In this document: positions 1 through 7,401 of the stretch, one piece after another
Numbering within the stretch: the stretch's first letter is position 1
Layout of the letters: each line of letters begins with the position of its first letter
Source: Janthinobacterium sp.
Lineage (GTDB): Bacteria > Pseudomonadota > Gammaproteobacteria > Burkholderiales > Burkholderiaceae_D
NCBI GenBank assembly: GCA_003133225.1
Contig: PKWL01000041.1
Location: 124,151-188,150, forward strand
Length of the DNA stretch: 64,000 bases
Direction of reading: 5' to 3'
Made by a program: the position numbers and the translations under genes
The notes under the pieces: model-generated
Told to the model about the DNA's origin: nothing
The model's input: only the letters and a program-made list of their open reading frames with translations
Databases searched by the model: none

Positions 1-701
1 AGTTGCGGGGGGAATTCGGCCATGTCGGGCTTGAATGCGCCGACGCCGATCGCCAAGGTTTGCGCACCAATGTGAGCCGGGATGACGGGAATTTTCGATG
101 TCGTCAAGGCGATCACGACGTCCGTTTCCGGGAGCTTGGTTTGCAAATCGGCGGCGCTGACCACGATGGCCGCTACCTGCGGGTGGCGCAAAAGGAGTGC
201 ATCGCAAAACGCCTGCGCCCTGGGCGTGGCCGTGCCCGCTATCCAGAAGCGGGAGACGCCAAAAAACTCCACCAGAGCATCGGCGTGCGCGGCGGCTTGA
301 GCGCCCGTGCCGATGATCAGGGCCGACGTTGGCCGTTTGGGAGCCAAAGTCGAGATGCCCAGTAGCGTCACGGCCGCCGTGCGGCGCGCGGTCACCGTTG
401 GGCCATCGAGTAAGGCCAGGCGGCGCCCGCTTGCCGTTTCAAAAACAATCACTTCGCCCTGGATCGCGGGCAAACCGTGCTGGGCATTGTTGGCGTGTAC
501 GGTAATGAGTTTCGTGATCCCTATATCGCTGCTAATGGCCGGCATGCAAAGTAATACGCTGGCCGGGTCAATTTCAATCACTTGGCGCTCGGGCGCCCGG
601 ATTTGCTGCTCTGCCAATTCGAGCGCCGCCTGCGCGATGGCCGGCACCAGTTTGGCGTAGGGGAGCGCCTGCGCCGTTTGCGCCGCATTGAATATTTTCA
701 T
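1..701 (-). CDS. ornithine cyclodeaminase / mu-crystallin family reductase (partial; probable delta1-pyrroline-2-carboxylate reductase)
   Basis: The reading frame starts at the ATG at 701 and runs off the left edge, so about 233 N-terminal residues are present. Conceptual translation begins MKIFNAAQTAQALPYAKL and contains the family landmarks: an ITVHANNAQHGLPAIQG substrate loop, GPTVTARRTAAVT, and a Rossmann nucleotide site ALIIGTGAQAAAHADAL around residues 125-145. It lies 9 bp downstream of the trans-3-hydroxyproline dehydratase, with an AAAGG ribosome site overlapping that gene's stop, so the two are probably co-transcribed. The dehydratase product is delta1-pyrroline-2-carboxylate, and members of this family (LhpI type) reduce that imine to L-proline with NAD(P)H. 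Family membership is clear; substrate is inferred from context. True ornithine cyclodeaminase or alanine dehydrogenase activity is a less likely alternative. Confidence 0.85.
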   Translation of the reverse strand, partial: MKIFNAAQTAQALPYAKLVPAIAQAALELAEQQIRAPERQVIEIDPASVLLCMPAISSDIGITKLITVHANNAQHGLPAIQGEVIVFETASGRRLALLDGPTVTARRTAAVTLLGISTLAPKRPTSALIIGTGAQAAAHADALVEFFGVSRFWIAGTATPRAQAFCDALLLRHPQVAAIVVSAADLQTKLPETDVVIALTTSKIPVIPAHIGAQTLAIGVGAFKPDMAEFPPQ

Positions 702-710
702 GAAATGCCT

Positions 711-1721
711 TTAACGTAAAAAAAATCCATTCGGGAAAGGGTCCGACTCTTCCAGTAGCCATGTGTTGCTGCTCATGATGTGCGCGCTGCCGGTCACCTC
801 CGTCAGAGCGCCATCGAATGGGCCCACCTTGATGGGCGCCGTGACTTTGACGGCAAAGTTGCTGCCCACGATACTGCCGTTGAGGTAAGTCGTATTGAGC
901 GCCAGTTGGCCGCGCAGGAACAGTTGCGCGGCGCGCCCGGAGCTGCCGGTGCCGGTGGGGGAGCGATCCACTTCGCGGTCGGCGAAGATGCAGACGTTAG
1001 ATTGTTCGGCGCCGGGAAAATTGGGCGCACTATCGATGATGGTGCCGTAGAGTTGATCCAAGCCCGGCTCCAAAGGATGCGCGATGCGCACCTTGGCCAT
1101 GACGGCGGCCTTGGTTTCCGCGCCCAACTGGATCAGTGAGCGCACCAATTCCGGCTTTACCGTGAGCTTGGCCTGTTTTGCATTAATATAATAATAAAAC
1201 GCGCCGCCAAACACGATGTCGCCAGTAATCTTGCCAAAGCTCGGGGTGTCCACTTCCAGGTCGCGCATGAAAATAAACGACGGAACGTTTTTGAATGTCA
1301 CGTTGCCGGCGCGCTTGCCATCCCATTCGACGTGGGCTTCGATGAAACCTGCAGGCGCATCGAAGCCGATGCGGGTCAACGGGATTTGACGCTCGACATA
1401 ACCCATCTCGACTAGCACCTTGCCCAAGGCAATGATGCCGTGCCCGCACATGTCGCTATAGCCTTCATTGTGAATGAAGATGACGCCAAAATCGGCCGCG
1501 GGCGTCATCGCCGGCAGCAAATAAGCACCATACATGTCGGCGTGACCACGTGGTTCGTTCATCAAGAAACAGCGCAAGTCGTCGCGATGGGCCTTGAGCC
1601 AGGAGCGTTTTTCGAGAATCGTATTGCCTGGCACCGGCGGCATGCCGGACACCAGGATGCGCAATGGCTCACCACCCGTATGGGCATCAATGGTTTGTAT
1701 CGTGCGCGTGTAGCTAAGCAT
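711..1721 (-). CDS. trans-3-hydroxy-L-proline dehydratase (proline racemase family)
   Basis: This 336-residue cytosolic enzyme of the proline racemase fold probably removes water from trans-3-hydroxy-L-proline to give delta1-pyrroline-2-carboxylate. The first catalytic cysteine is in MCGHG (Cys92). The second site, which is SPCGTG in proline racemases and hydroxyproline epimerases, reads DRSPTGTGSSG, with Thr256 in place of cysteine. Cys/Thr pairs are the known signature of trans-3-hydroxyproline dehydratases (human L3HYPDH type), so racemase activity is unlikely. The N-terminal IDAHTGGEP motif is also typical. The start ATG follows GAGAGG at good spacing. The next gene downstream is a pyrroline-2-carboxylate-reductase-like protein, giving a two-step route from trans-3-hydroxyproline to proline. 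Confidence 0.9.
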   Translation of the reverse strand: MLSYTRTIQTIDAHTGGEPLRILVSGMPPVPGNTILEKRSWLKAHRDDLRCFLMNEPRGHADMYGAYLLPAMTPAADFGVIFIHNEGYSDMCGHGIIALGKVLVEMGYVERQIPLTRIGFDAPAGFIEAHVEWDGKRAGNVTFKNVPSFIFMRDLEVDTPSFGKITGDIVFGGAFYYYINAKQAKLTVKPELVRSLIQLGAETKAAVMAKVRIAHPLEPGLDQLYGTIIDSAPNFPGAEQSNVCIFADREVDRSPTGTGSSGRAAQLFLRGQLALNTTYLNGSIVGSNFAVKVTAPIKVGPFDGALTEVTGSAHIMSSNTWLLEESDPFPNGFFLR

Positions 1722-2047
1722 AGAACCTCTCAGTAAAATTTCGCAGGCTGCCGCTGCCGGCGCGTGGCCTCATTAGCGGCATCCGCACCAGTGTAAAAGC
1801 CTGCCGAGCGAATGGCGCCATGGCACCGAGTTAATCGATGGCAGAAGTGAGGCAGTAAGGGTGCGGCGCCAACTCTCGCGCTGCCCGCAGCGGCGGAGTA
1901 GCCGTGGCAAAGGATTGAAACCTTAGCTTCACTTTGACTGTTTACCGTCGAAGATGGGAGCATCTTACGCGCAGCGTGTCGATGCCGCGGACTCATGGGA
2001 TTTTTCTGGATCGTCTCATGGCGGCAGGACAACCCGCCCCGCTAAGG
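1722..2047. other. gene-free spacer upstream of the dehydratase operon
   Basis: I see no convincing coding sequence on either strand. The stretch should contain the promoter for the minus-strand dehydratase/reductase pair, but I cannot point to clear -35/-10 boxes. The open frame 1730-2032 on the minus strand has no recognisable protein character. Confidence 0.5.
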
Positions 2048-2086
2048 GAAAATTGGCGCCGCGGTTCGCACCGGGCGCCAATTTTC
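2048..2086 (-). terminator. intrinsic terminator of the binding-protein gene
   Basis: A perfect 13-bp inverted repeat (GAAAATTGGCGCC at 2048-2060 and its complement at 2074-2086) with a 13-nt loop. In minus-strand orientation the right arm ends in TTTTCCC. It lies about 75 bp past the stop of the periplasmic binding-protein gene, the expected place for a terminator. The AT-rich base of the stem could make it bidirectional. Confidence 0.65.
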
Positions 2087-2159
2087 GGCAAAAGTGTCAT
2101 TGACCTAGGGCCATAGCCACGTCCTATGAAAGTCGCGTATGGGCCCCAGGAGGCCTACA

Positions 2160-3296
2160 TCAATAGCTGGTCAACGGGCTCGGCTCGCCGTTCTTGAATT
2201 GATAGATGGTCACCGGCGAACTCTTCAAATCATGATTGCTGTCAAATTCGTAGACTCCGGTCACGCCCTTGTACTTGATCGCAGCTAGCGCCGGCATGTA
2301 CTGTTTCGGTTCGACGGAATTTGCCTTTGTCATGGCGTCGGCAATGGCCATCATGCCGTCATAGAAGGACACGGCGTACGTCATCGGCTTCGTGTTGTAC
2401 TGTTTCAGGTAGTTCGCGGAAAATGCCTTGCCAGCGGTTTGCGCCGCCAGAATTGAGCCCCCTTGTGTGCAATACACGTGCGCACCGACGGCGCTGCCGC
2501 CCAGCTTGCCCATTTCGGCATCACAGATCGCATCGCCTCCCAAGAGGTAGACATTGATGTCTAACTGGTGCATCTGACGGGCCATCGCTGCCGCTTGCGT
2601 GAAGTAGCCGCCGTAAAAAATGCCATCCGGGTGCTTGGCCTTGATTGACGTTAGGATGGCATTGAAATCGCTCGCCTTATCATTGGTGTACTCGCGCGCA
2701 ATGATGTCCGTGCCGTTGGCCTTGGCCGCCTTCATATATTCTTCCGCCACCCCTTGACCGTAGGAAGTGCGATCGTCGATCACCGCCACTTTTTTCAACT
2801 TCATTTCGCGCGCTGCATACAGCGCCATCTTTCCGCCCAGCTGGCTGTCGTTGGCGCCGATACGGAACACATACGGAAAGCCTTGCAAGGTGATTTTTGG
2901 GTTGGAGCCGACCGTCGCCATCACGATTCCGGCGTCGTTGTACACGCGGGAGGCCGGGATCGCTACGCCGGAATTGTACGGTCCCATCACGCCCTTGACG
3001 CCCGCATCGACCAGCTTTTGCGCCACTTGCACGCCCGACTTGGGATCGGCTTGATCGTCTTCCGCCATTATTTCGAACTTGATCTTGTTGCCGCCAATGA
3101 CCAGGCCCTTCTTATTTAACTCCTCAACCGCCATTTGCACGCCTCTTAAATTGTCCTTGCCGGCGGAAGCTTGTCCACCAGTTAAGGGGCTGCTAAAGCC
3201 AATCTTTACCACTTGATCAGCCGCGGCGCAAAGAACGGGCAGAGTGGTCAATAGGACGCCACAGCTGACCAAGGTGCGAAATAAGACTTTATTCAT
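2160..3296 (-). CDS. branched-chain-amino-acid-type ABC transporter periplasmic substrate-binding protein
   Basis: A LivJ/LivK-type (Peripla_BP_6) solute receptor of 378 residues. The N-terminus has a Sec signal (FRTLVSCGVLLTTLPVLCAAA) ahead of the typical mature start VVKIGFSSPLTGGQASAGKD. The middle shows the two-lobe pattern of the family (GVMGPYNSGVAIPASRVYND, then VAVIDDRTSYGQGVAEEYMK). The ATG at 3296 is preferred over one six bases upstream because AAAGGAG directly abuts the upstream ATG and is correctly spaced for 3296. No permease or ATPase genes are beside it, so it is either an orphan receptor or its partners lie elsewhere. Its closeness to hydroxyproline genes suggests an amino-acid ligand, but specificity cannot be read from the sequence. 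Confidence 0.9.
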   Translation of the reverse strand: MNKVLFRTLVSCGVLLTTLPVLCAAADQVVKIGFSSPLTGGQASAGKDNLRGVQMAVEELNKKGLVIGGNKIKFEIMAEDDQADPKSGVQVAQKLVDAGVKGVMGPYNSGVAIPASRVYNDAGIVMATVGSNPKITLQGFPYVFRIGANDSQLGGKMALYAAREMKLKKVAVIDDRTSYGQGVAEEYMKAAKANGTDIIAREYTNDKASDFNAILTSIKAKHPDGIFYGGYFTQAAAMARQMHQLDINVYLLGGDAICDAEMGKLGGSAVGAHVYCTQGGSILAAQTAGKAFSANYLKQYNTKPMTYAVSFYDGMMAIADAMTKANSVEPKQYMPALAAIKYKGVTGVYEFDSNHDLKSSPVTIYQFKNGEPSPLTSY

Positions 3297-4120
3297 TAAC
3301 ATCTCCTTTGAATTAATTTATAAAAAATTACAACTACTTCTGAACGGCTTTTGGGGCAAGCAAAACTTTGGCGAACATCCGATTGATTTGCGCTGCGTCA
3401 AGCGTCGCGAACCGGCTGAAGATGGGACTGTTCGTTCCAACGCATTAATTTTGTCCAACCGGCGCGACGTGCGCGGGTTGCGCGCGCGAGCGACCAACAT
3501 CGCGTGCGAATAGTTTCAAATTGTAGCGGTGATTTTTATATATTAATTCTGGTAATTATGGCCACTTCCAGAATTTTGTATTTGCCATTAACGATTGTAC
3601 CAAATATTATATTTAATACAGAGCCCTGGCGCCAAGGCCTGCAAATTCTCGCCACTGAGCAAACGAAGGTCCTGCTGGTAGTTCAGAGGATTTTATTTTT
3701 GGAGCATGAGGGGAATGGGAATTTTCGCCCCCGCTCACTAGGCCAGCCGTGAGGCCAAGGGCGGCCAATCGGCCTTCGCGATCGCCTTTTGCGATCCGGC
3801 GGAAATGGTCTTTGGCCACCTCGGCATCCGTGTTTCGCGCCCACATGTGCCAAGGTTAAATACGTCCAGCAGGCGCCGCTAGCCAATTTTGCAGGCAGAA
3901 CTTTGCCATGCGGCCGCCCCCATCCGCCGTCGCGAATGATCCTGCGCCGAGCTCTTTTGCAGCGCCCCCTGGACGTCAATCTGGCGCAACGCTGGTTGAG
4001 GTTGCGAGCTTAAATGTCATCGGACCTGCGCCAAAAACGACATAAAATTATAAATTTCCGCTCGGAAACAAAAAACAGGTACTATCTTTCTTCTTGCTCA
4101 CTTTTTTGGAAAGGGTAACT
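3297..4120. other. gene-poor spacer with an AT-rich island
   Basis: No frame here has recognisable protein character. Positions about 3510-3625 are markedly richer in A+T than the neighbourhood and include an 8-bp inverted repeat (AATTCTGG at 3545-3552, CCAGAATT at 3568-3575, 15-nt spacer). Another A/T-rich segment at 4040-4110 directly precedes the riboswitch and probably holds the promoter for the downstream transglycosylase. Small frames at 3504-3752 and 3613-3846 were judged not to be genes. Confidence 0.5.
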
Positions 4121-4208
4121 GCAGCAACATCCCGATATTGGCAAACCCGTTGAAAAGCGGGGACGCAAAGCTTCTGGTCTACGGGCTCGCCTACGACAGC
4201 AGAGCTGC
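4121..4208 (+). promoter_or_regulatory. cyclic-di-GMP-I (GEMM-I) riboswitch
   Basis: The sequence matches the GEMM-I aptamer core in order: GGCAAACC (4140-4147); a six-pair stem CCCGUU/AGCGGG closed by a GAAA tetraloop (4146-4161); the nearly invariant GGGACGCAAAGC (4160-4171); then a second helix with GUC/GAC and GGC/GCC pairs around symmetrical UAC internal loops (4177-4197). Outer arms GCAGC (4121-4125) and GCUGC (4204-4208) pair. It is in the sense direction, about 180 nt before a lytic transglycosylase lipoprotein gene. A later hairpin with GATTA/TAATC ends (about 4230-4258) may belong to the expression platform, but no U-tract follows, so translational or anti-termination control cannot be told apart. 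The direction of the response is not readable. Confidence 0.88.
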
Positions 4209-4391
4209 ACGCAGCGTTTGAAAAGGGGAGATTAGGAAAGCAACTTCCTCTTTAATCGGATACTCCGTTGGCAGTCATGCACCCGCCCCACAAAGCTCGT
4301 TCCCTGCGCTAGATCACCGATCTTTGTTCACTGTCGTGAGTTCGATGCCGCCTCACAGCGGAATCCCACACAACGCATCGTGGAGAAGATC

Positions 4392-5213
4392 ATGCCCACA
4401 ACTCAGCTATCCCACCCTGGACGGGCCCTGCTTGGGGCCCGGAAAACCGGCCCGGCAGCGCCAAAAGCGCGGCCATGGAACGCGCACCCATGGACCGTAG
4501 GCGCCGCCGCCATCGGCGCCGCTCTCTTGAGCGCCTGCTCGGGCATGCCCCCGGCTGCCCCGGCCGGCGCATCGGGCGAGGGCGGCGCGCCAATGAAAAC
4601 GCCGCCTCCAGTGCAGGTCACCGTCAAACCGGAGCGCGCGCGCGCCATGTCGGCGCGCGATATTCTTCAGGAATGGGGCGTCTATGGATTTGCCGCGAAG
4701 GGGCGTAAAGGCAAAGCTGCGGGCCCGCGCGCATTGGGGGCGATGGAGGTAACCGAGTACAGCGCTTCGATCCAGGAAATCGTGGCCAACGCGACCTGTC
4801 GCTATTGTGAGCAAAAGCCGTACCATCAAATGGTTCTTCAAGCGTCAAATCTGTATGGCGTGCCGTCCGGACTGATTCATGCCGTGATCCAGAAAGAGTC
4901 CGGCTACAATGCTGGCGCCCGCTCCCCGCGAGACGCACGCGGCCTGATGCAAGTTACGCCAGGCACGGCTAGATTTGTGGGAGTGGAAAAAAGTGACAGC
5001 CTGTACGATCCGCAAACGAACATCAACGCCGGTGCTGCCTATCTGAAATACCTGATGCATACGCACGATACCTTCGATAAACTGCTCGCCGCTTACAACT
5101 CGGGACCGGGAAATGTGCGCAAATACAAAGGGGTGCCGCCGTTCACCGAGACCAGGCGCTACGTGAGCGACGTGAAGCGCTACTACGCGATGACGTCGCG
5201 CGATGTGCCATGA
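4392..5213 (+). CDS. lytic transglycosylase lipoprotein (SLT/GH23 domain)
   Basis: A 273-residue envelope enzyme that should cleave the MurNAc-GlcNAc bond of peptidoglycan, releasing 1,6-anhydro products. A hydrophobic segment ends in the lipobox LLSAC (Cys49), after an unusually long charged N-region. A Pro/Ala-rich linker follows. The C-terminal SLT domain (about residues 150-265) has the catalytic glutamate in IQKESGYN (Glu169), then ARGLMQVTPGTA and AAYNSGPGNV. The ATG at 4392 is chosen because GGAG lies six bases upstream; a GTG at 4380 is a weaker alternative. It is a single-gene unit behind a cyclic-di-GMP riboswitch, implying wall remodelling tied to the motile/sessile switch. Such enzymes often open the wall for flagella, pili or secretion systems; which one cannot be told here. 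Confidence 0.9.
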   Translation: MPTTQLSHPGRALLGARKTGPAAPKARPWNAHPWTVGAAAIGAALLSACSGMPPAAPAGASGEGGAPMKTPPPVQVTVKPERARAMSARDILQEWGVYGFAAKGRKGKAAGPRALGAMEVTEYSASIQEIVANATCRYCEQKPYHQMVLQASNLYGVPSGLIHAVIQKESGYNAGARSPRDARGLMQVTPGTARFVGVEKSDSLYDPQTNINAGAAYLKYLMHTHDTFDKLLAAYNSGPGNVRKYKGVPPFTETRRYVSDVKRYYAMTSRDVP

Positions 5214-5492
5214 GGCTGACGGGGCACTTGGAACGGTCAGTGAGTTTTCATTTGGGCAGCCATTGCAGTGCGTGGCACTTCCTATGTTCAAGGCGGCTTC
5301 GTCACGTTTTTTGCCCCTCATTTGCTTTGGCATCAGCACACGAATAATCTCAACGATTAATCCGGGCTCGGACCCGACGGTGCCATAAACGCTGCAATCG
5401 GACTGGTGGCGCGAAATGCGCATTTGTTCGGAAGACCTTGTGGCGGGCGAAACAGTTACTGGCCCAAACGCCAAAAAACTGGCACGTTGACA

Positions 5493-5792
5493 ATGGCGCG
5501 CATCGCATCGGCCTCTGAGATGAAGGAGGATTCCAATCGCATTTTCGACCATCTCGCCCGCCACAAGATTGACGACGCTGCTGCGCGTATCGGGCAATTC
5601 GTGCAAGTCATTGCAGTGCTTGAACACAGTCCTCTCATCGGCAAACCTGCGTCAAGAAATACGACGGGGACGATCGGACGCAGCTTTTTCCGGGTATGTG
5701 GCTTTGTACCGCGACCTGGAGCAGAGCAGATCGATAGCGCGTTCGTTCTTGCCGTACGCAGCTGGCGCCAGGGTGGCTATGCCAGAACGTGA
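5493..5792 (+). pseudogene. RelE/ParE-family toxin with two compensating frameshifts
   Basis: The ends of this 99-residue frame read like a ParE/RelE-superfamily toxin: MARIASASEMKEDSNRIFDH and IGQFVQVIAVLEHSPLIGKP at the start, EQIDSAFVLAVRSWRQGGYA at the end. The middle (about residues 66-78) is nonsense in this frame, but the expected family core SGYVALYRDLEQ is present one frame over. The cause is visible: a run of five T at 5685-5689 where four would keep frame, and a perfect 5-bp tandem duplication GCAGA-GCAGA at 5721-5730. The +1 and +5 changes restore frame, leaving a full-length protein with a scrambled core. An unrecognised short frame ends at 5490, three bases before the ATG, and could be an antitoxin remnant. 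Toxin activity is probably lost. Confidence 0.7.
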
Positions 5793-6152
5793 GTTCAAGC
5801 CCCAGGAAGAAGGGAAGCCGATTCGATGCGAGCAAGGAGGTCCACTGTCAAAAGTCATTTTCCGCAACGGCGGCCTGGTTAGCCTGCATGGCCGCCGCGC
5901 CGCGGTTTTAAAGCCTACAAAAAGCTGGTTATAAAACTGCAGCACAGTCTGTCTGATGACACAAAACTCCTTGCTAAACGGCAGGCATTCGTAGGGCAAC
6001 GGGGAACGCGTTGTGGGTCTGATAAAGATCAAGTCGGTTGTTGAGGCAATGATAATAATGAAGGCGTGGAGCTCATGTGTTGCGAGTCTTCCCGCCGGAA
6101 TCTGCAGCATGTCCAGCCACTTTAGTTGCAGCGTTAACCTTGCGAGGCGATC
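5793..6152. other. gene-free spacer
   Basis: No protein-like frame, RNA gene or strong hairpin was recognised. A long minus-strand open frame across 5652-6221 overlaps the toxin remnant and has no family resemblance. Confidence 0.45.
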
Positions 6153-6305
6153 ATGGTACAAACGACGCATCCGACCAAAGAACAGGTGAGGGCGCTGATG
6201 CTGCGCCGCACGCGAGACCACACACCTCCGCCGACGCCCGAACAGATACGCAGCGAGCTTGGCTGGAAATTGATACAGGCAGACCTAGACACCAGAAAGC
6301 CGTGA
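6153..6305 (+). CDS. small conserved-looking hypothetical protein (50 aa)
   Basis: A 50-residue frame starting with ATG behind a good ribosome site (GAGG, six bases away). The product begins MVQTTHPTKEQVRALMLRR and continues with a Pro-rich turn and TPEQIRSELGWKLIQAD, a hydrophilic helix-turn-helix-like arrangement with a balanced, protein-like composition. The pattern 'PTKEQVR ... PPPTPEQIR.ELGW' resembles short uncharacterised proteins I associate with Burkholderiales, but I cannot name a family. It sits alone in a gene-poor stretch between a toxin remnant and the VIT transporter. Function unknown; coding status is inferred from the ribosome site and composition. Confidence 0.55.
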   Translation: MVQTTHPTKEQVRALMLRRTRDHTPPPTPEQIRSELGWKLIQADLDTRKP

Positions 6306-6579
6306 ACCGGGGGCGACGATTTAGCCGCGCCTCGTGCGCGGAAATGGGGATGAGGCCAGAGCCGGTAGTGAGAACGCGTGCCGGAATGGCGAGATGCCTG
6401 CAAACAGTCGATACCTCGCCATCCGGCCAAGCTCTAAGGGCCTTGGAAAAAACAGCCCAATTTGATCAGGCTAATTCGGGACCAGCACGCGCTCTCCCAT
6501 GCAACATGTCGAGCGCGGCAGGCCCTAGTGCGATGGCGTTAGCCGGCGTGATTTGCCGGGTGCACCGTGGCATGCAGCG

Positions 6580-7269
6580 TTAGGCAGTTGCACCGAAAAG
6601 CGCGCCCACCGCGCTGGTGGCACTCATCGCCAGCGTGCCCCAGATTAGGACGCGCGCCGCGCCGCGCAAGATAGGGGCCCCCCCCGCGCTTGCGGCGAAG
6701 GCCCCCAGCGCGGCAAGAAAAACGAAGGAGATGGCCGCTATCGTGGGAATTAGGAATTTTCCGGGCGCAAAAATGCTCGCCAGAAGTGGAATCATGCCGC
6801 CAAGTACGAAGCTGACGGAGGATGCAAAGGCGGCCTGCATTGGCCTTGCGCTTAGGGCTTCCGTGATGCCGATGTCGTCGCGCGCGTGCGCCCCCAAGGC
6901 ATCGCGCGCCATGAGCTGGCGCGCGACAGCGGTGGCGAGTGCCGCTTCGAGACCGCGCCCGATATAGATGTCGCGCAGTTCCGCGTGCTCGGCATCATAG
7001 TCACGCTGCAACGAGCTTCGTTCAAGCTCGAGGTCGGCGCGTTCCGTATCCGCCTGGGAACTAACGGAGACATACTCGCCGGCGGCCATCGAGAAGGCAC
7101 CGGCGACGAGGCCGGCAAATCCCGTAATCAGGATCCCCCGTGAGCCCATGTGCGCCGCCGCAACGCCGAGTAGCAAGCTCGAGATCGACAGTACGCCGTC
7201 ATTGGCGCCCAGTACGCCGGCGCGCAGCCATCCGGAGCGGTGCGTGCGGTGAACATGTGATGTCATCAT
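6580..7269 (-). CDS. VIT1/CCC1 family iron/manganese transporter
   Basis: A 229-residue inner-membrane protein of the vacuolar-iron-transporter family, which moves Fe2+ or Mn2+ across membranes. The N-terminus has the family signature WLRAGVLGANDGVLSISSLL followed by AGAFSMAAGEYVSVSSQ. A charged cytoplasmic segment rich in Glu/Asp (about 75-135) corresponds to the metal-binding region, and three further membrane helices follow (ASSVSFVLGGMIPLLASIF, FLIPTIAAISFVFLAALGAF and the C-terminus). No ferritin-like domain is attached. Several in-frame starts exist; the adjacent ATGs at 7269 and 7266 best suit the family N-terminus, with a weak AAGG 12 bases upstream. A start at 7311 would add 14 unlikely residues. 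It seems to be transcribed alone. Confidence 0.87.
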   Translation of the reverse strand: MMTSHVHRTHRSGWLRAGVLGANDGVLSISSLLLGVAAAHMGSRGILITGFAGLVAGAFSMAAGEYVSVSSQADTERADLELERSSLQRDYDAEHAELRDIYIGRGLEAALATAVARQLMARDALGAHARDDIGITEALSARPMQAAFASSVSFVLGGMIPLLASIFAPGKFLIPTIAAISFVFLAALGAFAASAGGAPILRGAARVLIWGTLAMSATSAVGALFGATA

Positions 7270-7401
7270 TGATCGCCATTGCCTTATAGATGAAGTCCGC
7301 AGAATTGGCATTACTTTAGCGCAAGTTTATGCCAGCGGAGAATTTTCGACGAAACGACGGTGACGCTGGGCCTGGATTACAAGGTGTGGCGGCCTTTGCC
7401 A

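Noticed and set aside
1730-2032. 100-codon minus-strand frame between the dehydratase and the binding protein
   Set aside because: Low-complexity, His/Arg/Ala-rich, no ribosome site.
3504-3846. Small frames on both strands (82 and 77 codons) in the spacer
   Set aside because: No ribosome sites, atypical composition over the AT-rich island, and no recognisable motif.
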